From assembly GCA_964604705.1 (NCBI GenBank), contig CAZSAP010000005.1, positions 62,001 through 126,000 on the forward strand: a DNA stretch of 64,000 bases, given 5' to 3'. The position numbers and the translations under genes were made by a program. Source of the DNA: JAAXVQ01 sp964604705. GTDB taxonomy: Bacteria; Oederibacteriota; JAAXVQ01. Shown here piece after piece: positions 43,033-51,859 of the stretch; the first letter of the stretch is position 1; each line of letters begins with the position of its first letter. The notes under the pieces were generated by a model. The model ran no database searches. It saw only the letters and a list, made by a program, of their open reading frames with translations, and had not been told where the DNA came from.

Positions 43033-45690
43033 ATGTTCCTACTTCGCCCAACCCAAACGGGGTGTTTTTGGAGGAAGCGATTGCGTGGATTAAGCGTATT
43101 CTGGGTGGGAATTCTCATCCTTTGCCTTGTCCCATCGATTCATGCTTCGCGTGAGCCGGTTTTACCGGCTGGACACGCTGGATCAAAATCGGCTGCGCTC
43201 GGAGGTGCCGGAACGGCTCTTCCGGGTTCAGCCGAATCGCTTTTTTCCAATCCGGCAGCGCTTTCCCAAATTCGATGGTTAGAAGTATCCTCTTCTTTCG
43301 GCAACCAAGATCTCGGCGATGGGCGTGAAGCCGTATTGGCCGGAGTCTTTCCTTTGGCTGGTCGTTTGGTGGCCGGTGCAAGTTTTATGCACCGTGCTTT
43401 TCCTCGTGGTCCCCAAAACGAAACCGATGTATTTAGCGCTTCGTTGGCTTTTCCTTTAACGCATAACGGAAAATTTCTCACAGGTGTTACGGCCAAATAT
43501 TTTATTCGTCAAGAAACTATATCCACTCGCGGGTGGGAAACCTCGCGAGGGGCAGGTGTTGATCTGGGGTTGTTGTATGAAGCCTATGCTGATTCCGATG
43601 ACCGAGCCTTTCAAATGGCCGTAGCTATTCTTGATCCTCAAACCAATCTGAAAAATGAACATTCTGAAATTCAACTTCCGGTGGTCGTACGGGCCGGGAT
43701 GTATGGGAGTCTAGGCCAAGGAACACGCTTGGTTCTGGGGTACGATGTTCAATCGCCGGCCGTAAGTACATATGAGCGGTTTCAAGTTCTGCGTGCAGGT
43801 GTGGAACAAACTATGGTAGTTTCGTTCTTGGATGCATGCTGGATACGTGCCGGCTACGAACGGCGTTTGGATCAAACCGGGATTGCCACCGCGGGCGTAG
43901 GCGCGGAATATGCAGATTGGCGAGTGGATTACGCTTTGCAGATTCCTGCCGCATTCTCGGATGTTTGGCACCAACTAACCCTTTCTTGGGGTTGGCAGCG
44001 TTCCGTGAAATCCAAAGAAGTGTATGTTCCTGAACCTGTGGCCACGCCTGAGACCAAGTCACAGCGTGCTCCCAAACAGGAGGATCGACTTTTTTCAGCC
44101 CTCAGTATTGCCGCAGAGGTGGAAGAAGGGAACCGCAAAAGTGCGTTTGAGGAAGGCACTCCTACTCCGACGGCCACACCCACGTCCAAGATAAGGAAAC
44201 CCATGGAGTCAAGGTCGGAGGACGAGGGGGTTTCGTATCACCTCAATGTTCCGCAAAGCCCTGCCGATGAAGAAAAGACTACGATTGCTCCTGAACTTGA
44301 GGTTCCGGGGACCTTTTCCAATTATATGGCCGGGATTCGTCCTTCACGGGATAATTTTAAAATTATCAACCAGGATTTGCGATTGCATGTGGTGGTCAAT
44401 CCCTTTTCCCCCAACCGTGACGGTCGGCAGGATCGCACCATCTTTGTGGGACGTGTTGAATCCGAACGCTTGCGTGTGGCGCGCTGGGTCATCAACGTGC
44501 TGCAGGGCGATCAAGTCTTTCGCTCGTTCCGGGGCGGAAGTCGCATGCCGCATAATTTGGAATGGGATGGTTCGGATGCACGCGGAAAAATTCTCCCCGA
44601 TGGAACCTACGACATTCTGTTACGTGTGTTCGATGAGACAGGTTTGGAAATATCGGCCGCCACGCAGCCCGTGGTTTTGCGTACCAAAATTGACCCGATT
44701 AAAATGACGGTGCCGGAACTGGTGACGCTTACCGGGGATCGTGAGCAAGACAAGCCCGTGCTGATTACCGTACCCAAGCTGGCCCGCAGCAGCGATTGGC
44801 GCTTGGTGATTACCGACCCGCGCAACCGAAAGGTGTTCGACAAAAGTGCCGGGGGGGAAGTTCCAGAGAAGTTTGCTTGGGCACCCCGCATGGGCAGCCG
44901 TGTCCTCTCGTCGGGCAAGTATCGTTTACAACTTACGTATCGCGATGAGGTTGGACTAAAAGGAACGTCGGATGCAAGCTTGAAGATTGGTTATGCGGAA
45001 TTTAGTGTGGAACTAAAAGCTGCACCTTTGTTGTTTAAACCGGGGGCCAATCCGGAAGAAGGGGTAACCTTCACTCCGGAGATCCAGGGTGAGATCAAGA
45101 TTTCTCGCTGGACCCTTACCATGTACGAAGTGAATCAAGAGCGGGCATTACGCATTTTGGAAGGCGAGGGCGTACCACCGGCAACAATTGTCTGGGATGG
45201 CAAAGATCAGGATGGGAAAGATCTTCCTGGCGGAAAGCTAATCCGCGCGGTCTTGACGGTCCAATCGGCCGTAGGTACCGAAGAAACCGCCGAGGCTCCG
45301 CAACTGCAGTCCGATCTCGGGGCGTATACAGGGAAGCAAGCACTCACGATCAACCTGGTTCGCGTTACGTTTGCTTCGGAGGCTGCGGATATTTCCGAGA
45401 TCGCCATGAAATCACTCTTGGATGCAGCTAAAGTGATCAATCAATATAAAACCGATTATTCCATCCGTGTATTGGGGTATTGCGATCAAAAAGAAGCCAA
45501 GGGAAGAGAAACAGAGCTCTCACGCCTCCGAGCTCAGAAGGTCTTGGATTATTTGGTTCGCGAGGGCAAGATTGCAGCTGAAAAAATCCAATCGGTTGGG
45601 TATGGAAATGAAAAACCTTTGTCTACAGATCCCTCGGATACTGAGCAAATGAAGAATCGCCGGGTCGAGGTCGTTTTATTTGCAAAATAG
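43033..45690 (+). CDS. Large outer-membrane protein: PorV-like barrel, FlgD-like repeats, OmpA domain
   Basis: 885 residues from ATG 43033 (GGGA upstream; GTG 43018 is an in-frame alternative). Signal-anchor GLSVFWVGILILCLV, then a PorV/UPF0164-like beta-barrel whose first motif is SKSAALGGAGTALPGSAESL. A short Thr/Pro linker (TPTPTATPTSKI, near residue 380) is followed by three or four FlgD-like Ig repeats (LEWDGSDARGKILPDGTYDI, TIVWDGKDQDGKDLPGGKLI). The C-terminal 110 residues are an OmpA peptidoglycan-binding domain (GYCDQKEAKGRETELSRLRA, ending NRRVEVVLF). It would link the outer membrane to the cell wall. Confidence 0.85.
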   Translation: MFLLRPTQTGCFWRKRLRGLSVFWVGILILCLVPSIHASREPVLPAGHAGSKSAALGGAGTALPGSAESLFSNPAALSQIRWLEVSSSFGNQDLGDGREAVLAGVFPLAGRLVAGASFMHRAFPRGPQNETDVFSASLAFPLTHNGKFLTGVTAKYFIRQETISTRGWETSRGAGVDLGLLYEAYADSDDRAFQMAVAILDPQTNLKNEHSEIQLPVVVRAGMYGSLGQGTRLVLGYDVQSPAVSTYERFQVLRAGVEQTMVVSFLDACWIRAGYERRLDQTGIATAGVGAEYADWRVDYALQIPAAFSDVWHQLTLSWGWQRSVKSKEVYVPEPVATPETKSQRAPKQEDRLFSALSIAAEVEEGNRKSAFEEGTPTPTATPTSKIRKPMESRSEDEGVSYHLNVPQSPADEEKTTIAPELEVPGTFSNYMAGIRPSRDNFKIINQDLRLHVVVNPFSPNRDGRQDRTIFVGRVESERLRVARWVINVLQGDQVFRSFRGGSRMPHNLEWDGSDARGKILPDGTYDILLRVFDETGLEISAATQPVVLRTKIDPIKMTVPELVTLTGDREQDKPVLITVPKLARSSDWRLVITDPRNRKVFDKSAGGEVPEKFAWAPRMGSRVLSSGKYRLQLTYRDEVGLKGTSDASLKIGYAEFSVELKAAPLLFKPGANPEEGVTFTPEIQGEIKISRWTLTMYEVNQERALRILEGEGVPPATIVWDGKDQDGKDLPGGKLIRAVLTVQSAVGTEETAEAPQLQSDLGAYTGKQALTINLVRVTFASEAADISEIAMKSLLDAAKVINQYKTDYSIRVLGYCDQKEAKGRETELSRLRAQKVLDYLVREGKIAAEKIQSVGYGNEKPLSTDPSDTEQMKNRRVEVVLFAK

Positions 45691-45836
45691 TTTCTTTTTT
45701 ACTAACCACCTATCTCCAATTAATCCTTTTTATTTTTAGACAAATACAGTAAAACGCTTGTTTTTAAAGAATATTAATTGATTATTTGCGTTTGCATTTA
45801 TCTGCGAAAAAATATACATAAAAATGCTTGGAAAAC

Positions 45837-45864
45837 TTTACACTGATATATTTTGTGCTATACT
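45837..45864 (+). promoter_or_regulatory. Promoter of the 45936 lipoprotein gene
   Basis: TTTACA (45837-45842), 16-base spacer, extended -10 TGC-TATACT (45859-45864). Confidence 0.75.
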
Positions 45865-45935
45865 TGTTACAGAACAGTCAAGACGCCAATGCGTTTTCAA
45901 CGACATCAAAGTCTTGGACATAGGGGGTGGAGGTT

Positions 45936-46952
45936 ATGATGAACAAAATGAAGAAACTTACACTGGGATTGGTTCTGATGTTAAGCGCTCTACTGGTCAT
46001 GACAGCAGGGTGCGGAAAAAATGCGGTGGGACCCACGACGCCGAGCATGTCGTTGGAGTCTGAGGAGCTGTCCGACACGGCGGCCATGCAGGAATACTCA
46101 ATTGCCTGTCATAGAGGCGAGGGGGGGCTTGGTCCGCGGGCTTGGATGTATCGCTTTATGATGCGGCTTACGCCAGTGAAAATTCTCCAAACATCAGACG
46201 AGATCAGCGAAGGTTACTTCACCGATCCTGAAGTAAAAAGAACCGTCAAACGCGTCTTGACTTCACGGCTTTTCTACCTCATTGCGTTCAATCACGGCGC
46301 AGCATACTTGATGGTGGATACGTTTATTCGCATTATCTCCAACGCTTGGTCGCCTGAGGGCGATGAAAATCCTGGAGCATTTCCGGCCAAGGTTACGCTG
46401 TTTCCGCGGGATTGGAACCGGCATCAACTCTTCCATGGTCAGTTGCAGGCAGGGTGGTTGAATCCCGGACCTGGACGCTATGTGATGGATCAGTACAATG
46501 CCACCAATCAACGTGTGACCCTGAATACCTCAACCATTGACATGGACACAGACGGGGATTTTTACCAAAATCAGAATAACTTCCGCGTGTACCGTTGGTA
46601 TTTTGGGACGTCCATCAATTTGGCCCGGGCCAAGGTTTCGTTTCAATACAATCCGGAACCCGACATGCGCTTGTTGTCGTTTGATGGTCAGTCCACATTT
46701 ACCGACGAAGACGGGAGCATGATTATTTTTGATGAAGTCTGGGCCTCGGTAAAAGACAAGAGTGCGCGTTGCCACATTCGTTCTTCGTCGGGTGTTTTGG
46801 ATATTAATTTGACCTTTGCTGCCGATGGATCGGGCAGTGGCAGCATGGATATTCGCAACGTGTTTGGCGCCACCACCCATTACGACTATGTGCAGTATGC
46901 AAATGGTCATGGCTATTGGAAGAAAAATGGCGGGAAGAAACGCGGATTTTAA
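45936..46952 (+). CDS. Lipoprotein of unknown function
   Basis: 338 residues from ATG 45936 (a second ATG follows at once; GGGGG and GGAGG upstream). The signal peptide LTLGLVLMLSALLVMTAG-C gives a clear lipobox. The mature part begins with a Ser/Thr linker and has no family I recognise. Late segments have a repeated beta-strand look (FRVYRWYFGTSINLARAKVS, MIIFDEVWASVKDKSARCHI, GSGSGSMDIRNVFGATTHYD), suggesting a beta-rich fold. Own promoter and strong terminator make it a single-gene unit, probably surface or periplasmic. Confidence 0.75.
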   Translation: MMNKMKKLTLGLVLMLSALLVMTAGCGKNAVGPTTPSMSLESEELSDTAAMQEYSIACHRGEGGLGPRAWMYRFMMRLTPVKILQTSDEISEGYFTDPEVKRTVKRVLTSRLFYLIAFNHGAAYLMVDTFIRIISNAWSPEGDENPGAFPAKVTLFPRDWNRHQLFHGQLQAGWLNPGPGRYVMDQYNATNQRVTLNTSTIDMDTDGDFYQNQNNFRVYRWYFGTSINLARAKVSFQYNPEPDMRLLSFDGQSTFTDEDGSMIIFDEVWASVKDKSARCHIRSSSGVLDINLTFAADGSGSGSMDIRNVFGATTHYDYVQYANGHGYWKKNGGKKRGF

Positions 46953-46971
46953 AGTATAATTAACCTAATTC

Positions 46972-47013
46972 AAGCCCTGGGCGAACCTGAATGTCCAGGG
47001 CTTGCTTTTTTTT
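46972..47013 (+). terminator. Terminator after the 45936 gene
   Basis: AAGCCCTGG (46972-46980) pairs with CCAGGGCTT (46995-47003), followed by GC and eight T. Confidence 0.93.
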
Positions 47014-47023
47014 AGGCGGGGTT

Positions 47024-49516
47024 ATGCTGAGTGCTCCAATGAAAACGAAAATTCGGTACATAATGGCCAGGCTGATGGGGGTTGGTATCTGCCTTGGCGT
47101 TTGGATGCAAAGCGGGGTGGCGCACGCGGATCCCAATGCCGGGGTTAGCTACGATTCCACTGGTTCGGTTAATTGCGTGTCCGTAGACGGTACGCGCAAT
47201 CGCCTTTATTTAGGAACCGCTGACGGAACCAATACCTTTCTGGTCTACTCGTTACAATCCAATGGCAATGTCTCGTCTTTAATCAGCAGTGGATACATTG
47301 GTTCCAATATTGTCAGCTTGGCCGTAGACTCGGAGCGAAATCGACTCTACGCGGCCAATGCCAGCACCACCGAGTTGTATGTATTTACCTTGGATGCCCT
47401 CGGGAATACCACGGCGGTTGCCTCCACCAATGTGTTTTCGGGAAACGCCACTTCACTGGCGTTAAACGGGCGTTGGCAGCGTTTGTACGTGGGGACGCAA
47501 AACGCCAATGGTCTTGGGGTATGTCGGCTCAATGCCAGCGGGGATGTGACCAGCAATACAGTTGCCTGCTCAAGCGGCGCCAATGTGTATTCACTGGCCT
47601 TGGACGAAGCGCGGCATAAGCTCTACTTGGGAGGCGCCAGCGGCAATCTACGCGTGTATACCTTGAATCCGGCCAACGGTGAGCCTGTGACCCTTACGGG
47701 CCCCTACGCCTCGGGAGCTGGAAATATCGTGAGCATGGCTTTGGACAGTGTCCTAAACCGATTGTACGTAGCTTCGGGCAATTATATCTATGCGTACACA
47801 CTCAACGACAATAGCTCGGGCGATCCAGGGGAACCGTTATCGGGCCCGGCATCCTACAACGCCGGTTTTGCGGTGAATGCCTTGGCGCTCGATGCGGCTC
47901 ACCGGCGTTTGTACGTAGGGGTGGCTACCTCCGGCACCAGTGATATGCGATGGATGGATTTGATGAGCAATGGGGATCTGGGTGTGGTTATCACCCCGGT
48001 CAACGGTGGCGACGACGTACGGGCCATGGCCCTGGATCTAAAGCGGCAGCGGCTTTATACCGGGGCCAATACCGGCGGGTCGTTCTATCATACCATGACC
48101 GACGCTGTCATGACGCCGCTTTGGATTAACAACGGAGAAGCCAACACCACCGATCCGAACATAACCTTGAAATGGTGTGTGCCCAATGCCCAGTTTGTGC
48201 GGGTCGAGAACTCGGGTTTGCAGGATTATTATTTCCCGGTCTCGTACACACCCAACACCACCTTCGACCAATGGCTCTCGGCCGGGAGCGCCACCTGGAG
48301 TGCCGATGGGACCACGCGACCGGTGACCTTGACGGTGAAGGCCACGCTGAGCGCAGGTTCGGGTACCAAAGATATTTTTGTGTGGTTCTGGGAAAGCTCG
48401 GGTGCCACCAACACCAACGGAATCATTCGCAGAGAACAAGCCTCGATCAGTTTCAACGGGAGTTCACCGACCTGGACCCCCACGGCCACGGCCACGCCGA
48501 CATATACCGCCACACCGACGGCCACACCGTCGTACACATGGACGCCGACCAACACCGCCACTTCGACGATGACCCCGAGTGCGACCCCGACCTATACACC
48601 CAGCAACACAAGAACACCCACACATACGCCTACTTGGACGCCGACTTACACTGGGACACCTACGCAGACACCTACGTCAACGTTCACTCCGAGCGCGACG
48701 CCCTCGCATACCCCGACCGTCACCCCAACATCAACCTGGACGCCAACGTACACCGCAACCTCAACTGCGACACCCAGTGCCACACCGTCCCATACACCGA
48801 CGTTTACCCGGACCCCCACGCACACACCGACGTTCACTTTGACCTCAACCGCCACACCAAGCATGACACCGTCCTATACACCGACGTTTACTCGGACACC
48901 TACGCACACACCTACATATACAGCGACCTCAACGCTGACACCGAGCCATTCGCCGACGGGTACCCCTTCGAGCACCTCCTCGCCAACGTTTACGTCCACC
49001 CACACGACCAGTCCGACACGAACCGTCACTTCGACTCCGACGTACACATCAACTGTAACCGCCACGCCTACCGTGACCCCGACCTCAACGGTCACACCCT
49101 ACTGGTCGGCCACGACCACGCGCACCATCACGGTTACATCCACCATTTCACCGACCGGAACCATGACGCCGACCATAACCGTGACTGTCACCGAGACCCC
49201 AACACTGCCGCCAACCGCAACCCCAACCCCTGCGGCGAAGATGTTTCTCGATCGCAACCATTTCAATCCTGAACGGGAAACGCTGAGCATTCAGCTTGGC
49301 TTTGTTGAACCTACGGAGGTGAATCTGGAGATTTATTCACTCTCCGGTCGGAAAGTATGGAGCCGCACCCTAAGCGGCGTGCAACCCGGGTACCAAACCG
49401 TGGTATGGGATGGGCGCAACACCTCCGGTGACTATGTGGGTTCGGGTGCGTATTTTGTGGTGCTCCAACGCGAGGGTCAGAAACAATACCTGCGTAAGGT
49501 TCTGGTGATTAAATAA
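47024..49516 (+). CDS. Secreted beta-propeller protein with Thr/Pro stalk and FlgD-like end
   Basis: 830 residues from ATG 47024 (GGCGGGG upstream; ATG 47039 is possible). Signal peptide ends near VAHA. Residues 40-360 hold six or seven YVTN/lactonase-like blades with the recurring RxRLYLG or NRLYVA pattern (TRNRLYLGTADG, RHKLYLGGASGNL, HRRLYVGVATSGT). Residues 485-740 are a Thr/Pro/Ser stalk. The last 85 residues are a FlgD-like domain (VWSRTLSGVQPGYQTVVWDG, then GAYFVVLQREG). Domain order suggests a cell-surface or periplasm-spanning adhesin-like protein. The stop shares a base with the next start. Confidence 0.85.
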   Translation: MLSAPMKTKIRYIMARLMGVGICLGVWMQSGVAHADPNAGVSYDSTGSVNCVSVDGTRNRLYLGTADGTNTFLVYSLQSNGNVSSLISSGYIGSNIVSLAVDSERNRLYAANASTTELYVFTLDALGNTTAVASTNVFSGNATSLALNGRWQRLYVGTQNANGLGVCRLNASGDVTSNTVACSSGANVYSLALDEARHKLYLGGASGNLRVYTLNPANGEPVTLTGPYASGAGNIVSMALDSVLNRLYVASGNYIYAYTLNDNSSGDPGEPLSGPASYNAGFAVNALALDAAHRRLYVGVATSGTSDMRWMDLMSNGDLGVVITPVNGGDDVRAMALDLKRQRLYTGANTGGSFYHTMTDAVMTPLWINNGEANTTDPNITLKWCVPNAQFVRVENSGLQDYYFPVSYTPNTTFDQWLSAGSATWSADGTTRPVTLTVKATLSAGSGTKDIFVWFWESSGATNTNGIIRREQASISFNGSSPTWTPTATATPTYTATPTATPSYTWTPTNTATSTMTPSATPTYTPSNTRTPTHTPTWTPTYTGTPTQTPTSTFTPSATPSHTPTVTPTSTWTPTYTATSTATPSATPSHTPTFTRTPTHTPTFTLTSTATPSMTPSYTPTFTRTPTHTPTYTATSTLTPSHSPTGTPSSTSSPTFTSTHTTSPTRTVTSTPTYTSTVTATPTVTPTSTVTPYWSATTTRTITVTSTISPTGTMTPTITVTVTETPTLPPTATPTPAAKMFLDRNHFNPERETLSIQLGFVEPTEVNLEIYSLSGRKVWSRTLSGVQPGYQTVVWDGRNTSGDYVGSGAYFVVLQREGQKQYLRKVLVIK
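48475..49235 (+). repeat. Thr/Pro codon repeat tract
   Basis: Coding minisatellite of ACn-CCn type codons. A higher-order unit of about 84 bases (28 residues, for example from PSHTPTFTR to the next PSYTPTFTR) can be followed in the middle of the tract, around 48780-48930. It produces long open frames on the other strand and in other frames that are not genes. Confidence 0.85.
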
Positions 49517-51738
49517 TGCGCCTGGGAAAATGCCTGACGTACATCCTGGTGGGGTCTCTGAGTGCACTGCCGTTGGTGAGCATGGCCAGCGAGGGCAGTA
49601 CGGGCTCGGATTTTCTCAAGCTCAACCCCGGTGCGCGTGGCACCGCCTTGTCCGAAGCCTATATGGCCACGGGCAGTGACAGTGAAACCCTTTACCACAA
49701 CCCTGCCGGCATGCTGGATTTGGTCAACCCGCAAATCTATGTGGGGCACTTGGCCTGGTGGGAAGGTATCACCTACGATTCGTTCTGGGGCGTTCAACCC
49801 TTGGAAAAAGAACGTGCCTTGGGAGCCGCGGTTTCGATCTTGAACATCCCCCCGTTTAACAGCACCGAAGACCCAGACATAGCCTCGGACTCAGCCTGGA
49901 GTCTCCTGGCCAAAGTGGGTTATGCACATAAGTGGAACCGGACCTTGGCTGTGGGAGCGGTTTTAAATGTCATGGCCTCGCAACTGGCCGAGAATCGCGC
50001 CTGGGGCCTTTCCTTGGACGCGGGTGCCAAATACTACATGTGGAACGATCGACTCGTCGTGGCCGCAGTGCTGCGCAACCTGGGCCTTATGTCCGCCTTT
50101 GAATCCCGCTCCGATGCGCTTCCGCTTATGGGCGGCCTGGGTGCCGGGTATACGCTGCTGCAGGAAGAATGGCTGCGCTCGACCGTGGATTTGGATGTGA
50201 AACTTCCCTTAGGCGATCGACCGGTTTTCGCTTTAGGCCACGAGACCTGGCTCTGGAACTCGGTGGCAATGCGCTGGGGCGTAAACACCACCAGCGATAC
50301 CGGGGATTGGGTGACGTGCGGCGCTGGGTTTCGTTGGCAACAGATACATGTGGATTATGCGCTCAAGCCTTTGGGGTTGATGGGCCCGGTCCATCAAGTT
50401 TCAGCCGGGTATGATTTTGGGCGGCAAGTGAAGTTGGACCCGCCGAAACTCAGTGTACGCTTGATCAATCGGCAAGTGGTATACCCCGATGGGGAAACCG
50501 GGAACGAAGTGGAGTTTATTCCACTGTGTAAGATACCCGCAGGTTTGGAACGCTGGACACTCGACATCACCGATCGAAACGGCAAAACTGTGAAACACAG
50601 TCAAGGCGGAGCACCGTTGCCCCTGCGTATTGTCTGGGACGGAAAAAACGACCAAAGCCAGACCGTGGACCGCGAGGCGTATTACATTTACCGCCTGGAA
50701 GTGGTGGATAAGCGGGGATACTCGGACGAGAGCCAAGGTGAGATCCTGCCGATCTCAATAACCCGGTTACCACAGCTCAAAGCCGGACCGCGTGACATAT
50801 ACGCCGGCAAGGTGACCTTTGCCCCCAAGGGCAGCGAGACCGCGGCCGAGTGGTCCATAAGCATCATGAATGCGCAAGGCCTCGTACTTAAGAAGTACCA
50901 AGGCGTGGGCCCAATCCCGAAGGATTTTGGCTGGGACGGCAAAGACGAGTTTAACCACCAAGTCTCGGTCCAAGAAGGCTTCCACTATGTCATGCAGGTC
51001 AAGGATAAGGCTGGCAATGAGATAAAGTCCGTGGCGCCCCTGGCCCAGGTGGATGCCGGTACCAAGGCGTATGCGGAGAGCAACACACCTGTGGCCGAGC
51101 AACTGGTCTTCCGTTTCCGCCTCCAGCCGGAGATCAAGTTCAAGGGTTGGGCGCTGGACATCGTGGACGCAGACACCGGCAAAGTGGTGCGTACCTTCTC
51201 GGCCGACGGACGTCCGCCTGAGGCTGTTACTTGGGACTCGCGCGATGACCAAGGGCGTGTGGTGGCCTTGAACCAGAAGTTTAACTACGTCCTGCGCTTG
51301 CAGGATCACGTGGGGAATGTCTGGCAACAGGCTTCTGAGCTAAGGCGCACACCTTTGAACATTGTCTCCCAAGAACCGGGTATGACGAAAATTAAGATTG
51401 ATCAAATCCTTTTCGAGTTCAATCGAGCCGAACTCAAGCCCTGGGTCTATGAAAAACTGCGGAAAGTCGCGGACCTCATAAAAGGCTATCCGGCAGGCAA
51501 GGTGCATGCCGTGATCGAGGGGCATACCGATGAGATCGGCACCGAACAGTTCAATCGGGAACTCTCCACCAGCCGGGCCAACATGGTCATGCGGTATTTG
51601 GTAGAAGAGGAAGGCATCTCGTCTGCCGTACTCGAGATCAAGGGCCTGGGCAAGACCGTTCCTCTCAGCACCAGCTCCGACCCGGAGAGCATGGCCAAAA
51701 ACCGCCGGGTCGAAGTCACGCTGTATTTGTCGAAATAA
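49516..51738 (+). CDS. Outer-membrane protein: PorV-like barrel, FlgD-like repeats, OmpA domain
   Basis: 740 residues. Signal peptide (LTYILVGSLSALPLVSMAS). The barrel begins with the PorV-type motif LKLNPGARGTALSEAYMATG and YHNPAGMLDLVNP (about 30-300). Three FlgD-like repeats follow, each with W-D-G/S (RIVWDGKNDQSQTVDREAYY, DFGWDGKDEFNHQ, AVTWDSRDDQGRVVALNQKF). The OmpA domain at the end is complete: ILFEFNRAELKPWVYEKLRK, VIEGHTDEIGTEQFNRELST and NRRVEVTLYL. It is co-transcribed with the propeller protein, and may hold it at the outer membrane. A paralogue of the 43033 protein. Confidence 0.88.
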   Translation: MRLGKCLTYILVGSLSALPLVSMASEGSTGSDFLKLNPGARGTALSEAYMATGSDSETLYHNPAGMLDLVNPQIYVGHLAWWEGITYDSFWGVQPLEKERALGAAVSILNIPPFNSTEDPDIASDSAWSLLAKVGYAHKWNRTLAVGAVLNVMASQLAENRAWGLSLDAGAKYYMWNDRLVVAAVLRNLGLMSAFESRSDALPLMGGLGAGYTLLQEEWLRSTVDLDVKLPLGDRPVFALGHETWLWNSVAMRWGVNTTSDTGDWVTCGAGFRWQQIHVDYALKPLGLMGPVHQVSAGYDFGRQVKLDPPKLSVRLINRQVVYPDGETGNEVEFIPLCKIPAGLERWTLDITDRNGKTVKHSQGGAPLPLRIVWDGKNDQSQTVDREAYYIYRLEVVDKRGYSDESQGEILPISITRLPQLKAGPRDIYAGKVTFAPKGSETAAEWSISIMNAQGLVLKKYQGVGPIPKDFGWDGKDEFNHQVSVQEGFHYVMQVKDKAGNEIKSVAPLAQVDAGTKAYAESNTPVAEQLVFRFRLQPEIKFKGWALDIVDADTGKVVRTFSADGRPPEAVTWDSRDDQGRVVALNQKFNYVLRLQDHVGNVWQQASELRRTPLNIVSQEPGMTKIKIDQILFEFNRAELKPWVYEKLRKVADLIKGYPAGKVHAVIEGHTDEIGTEQFNRELSTSRANMVMRYLVEEEGISSAVLEIKGLGKTVPLSTSSDPESMAKNRRVEVTLYLSK

Positions 51739-51751
51739 ATAAGAAATAAAA

Positions 51752-51763
51752 TGCAATTAATTT
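51752..51763 (+). promoter_or_regulatory. Shared 12-base motif, copy 1
   Basis: TGCAATTAATTT, 97 bases before the 51860 start. The same 12-mer occurs at 56271 and 60945, each time upstream of an exported-protein transcription unit. Confidence 0.5.
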
Positions 51764-51801
51764 GACGATTGTTGGTCATAACACGAACGACAATTTATAC
51801 G

Positions 51802-51827
51802 ACTTGAGTTGTGTCCATAACTTAAGT
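51802..51827 (+). promoter_or_regulatory. Inverted repeat upstream of the 51860 gene
   Basis: ACTTGAGTT (51802-51810) and AACTTAAGT (51819-51827) are inverted with one G/T exception. It could be an operator or an RNA hairpin in the leader. Confidence 0.35.
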
Positions 51828-51859
51828 GTCGATTGTCGAAAAAAGGACTAGGAGTTTAA

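Noticed and set aside
48172..49272. Long + strand open frame rich in His/Asp/Arg across the Thr/Pro tract
   Set aside because: It is the shifted reading of the ACn-CCn repeat of the propeller gene; no ribosome site, no family pattern, and the in-phase frame has a signal peptide and known domains.
43033..51738. Type IX secretion system suggested by PorV-like barrels
   Set aside because: No PorT, SprA, PorK/L/M/N or C-terminal T9SS signal was found; PorV-like barrels alone occur widely, so it is mentioned only as a resemblance.
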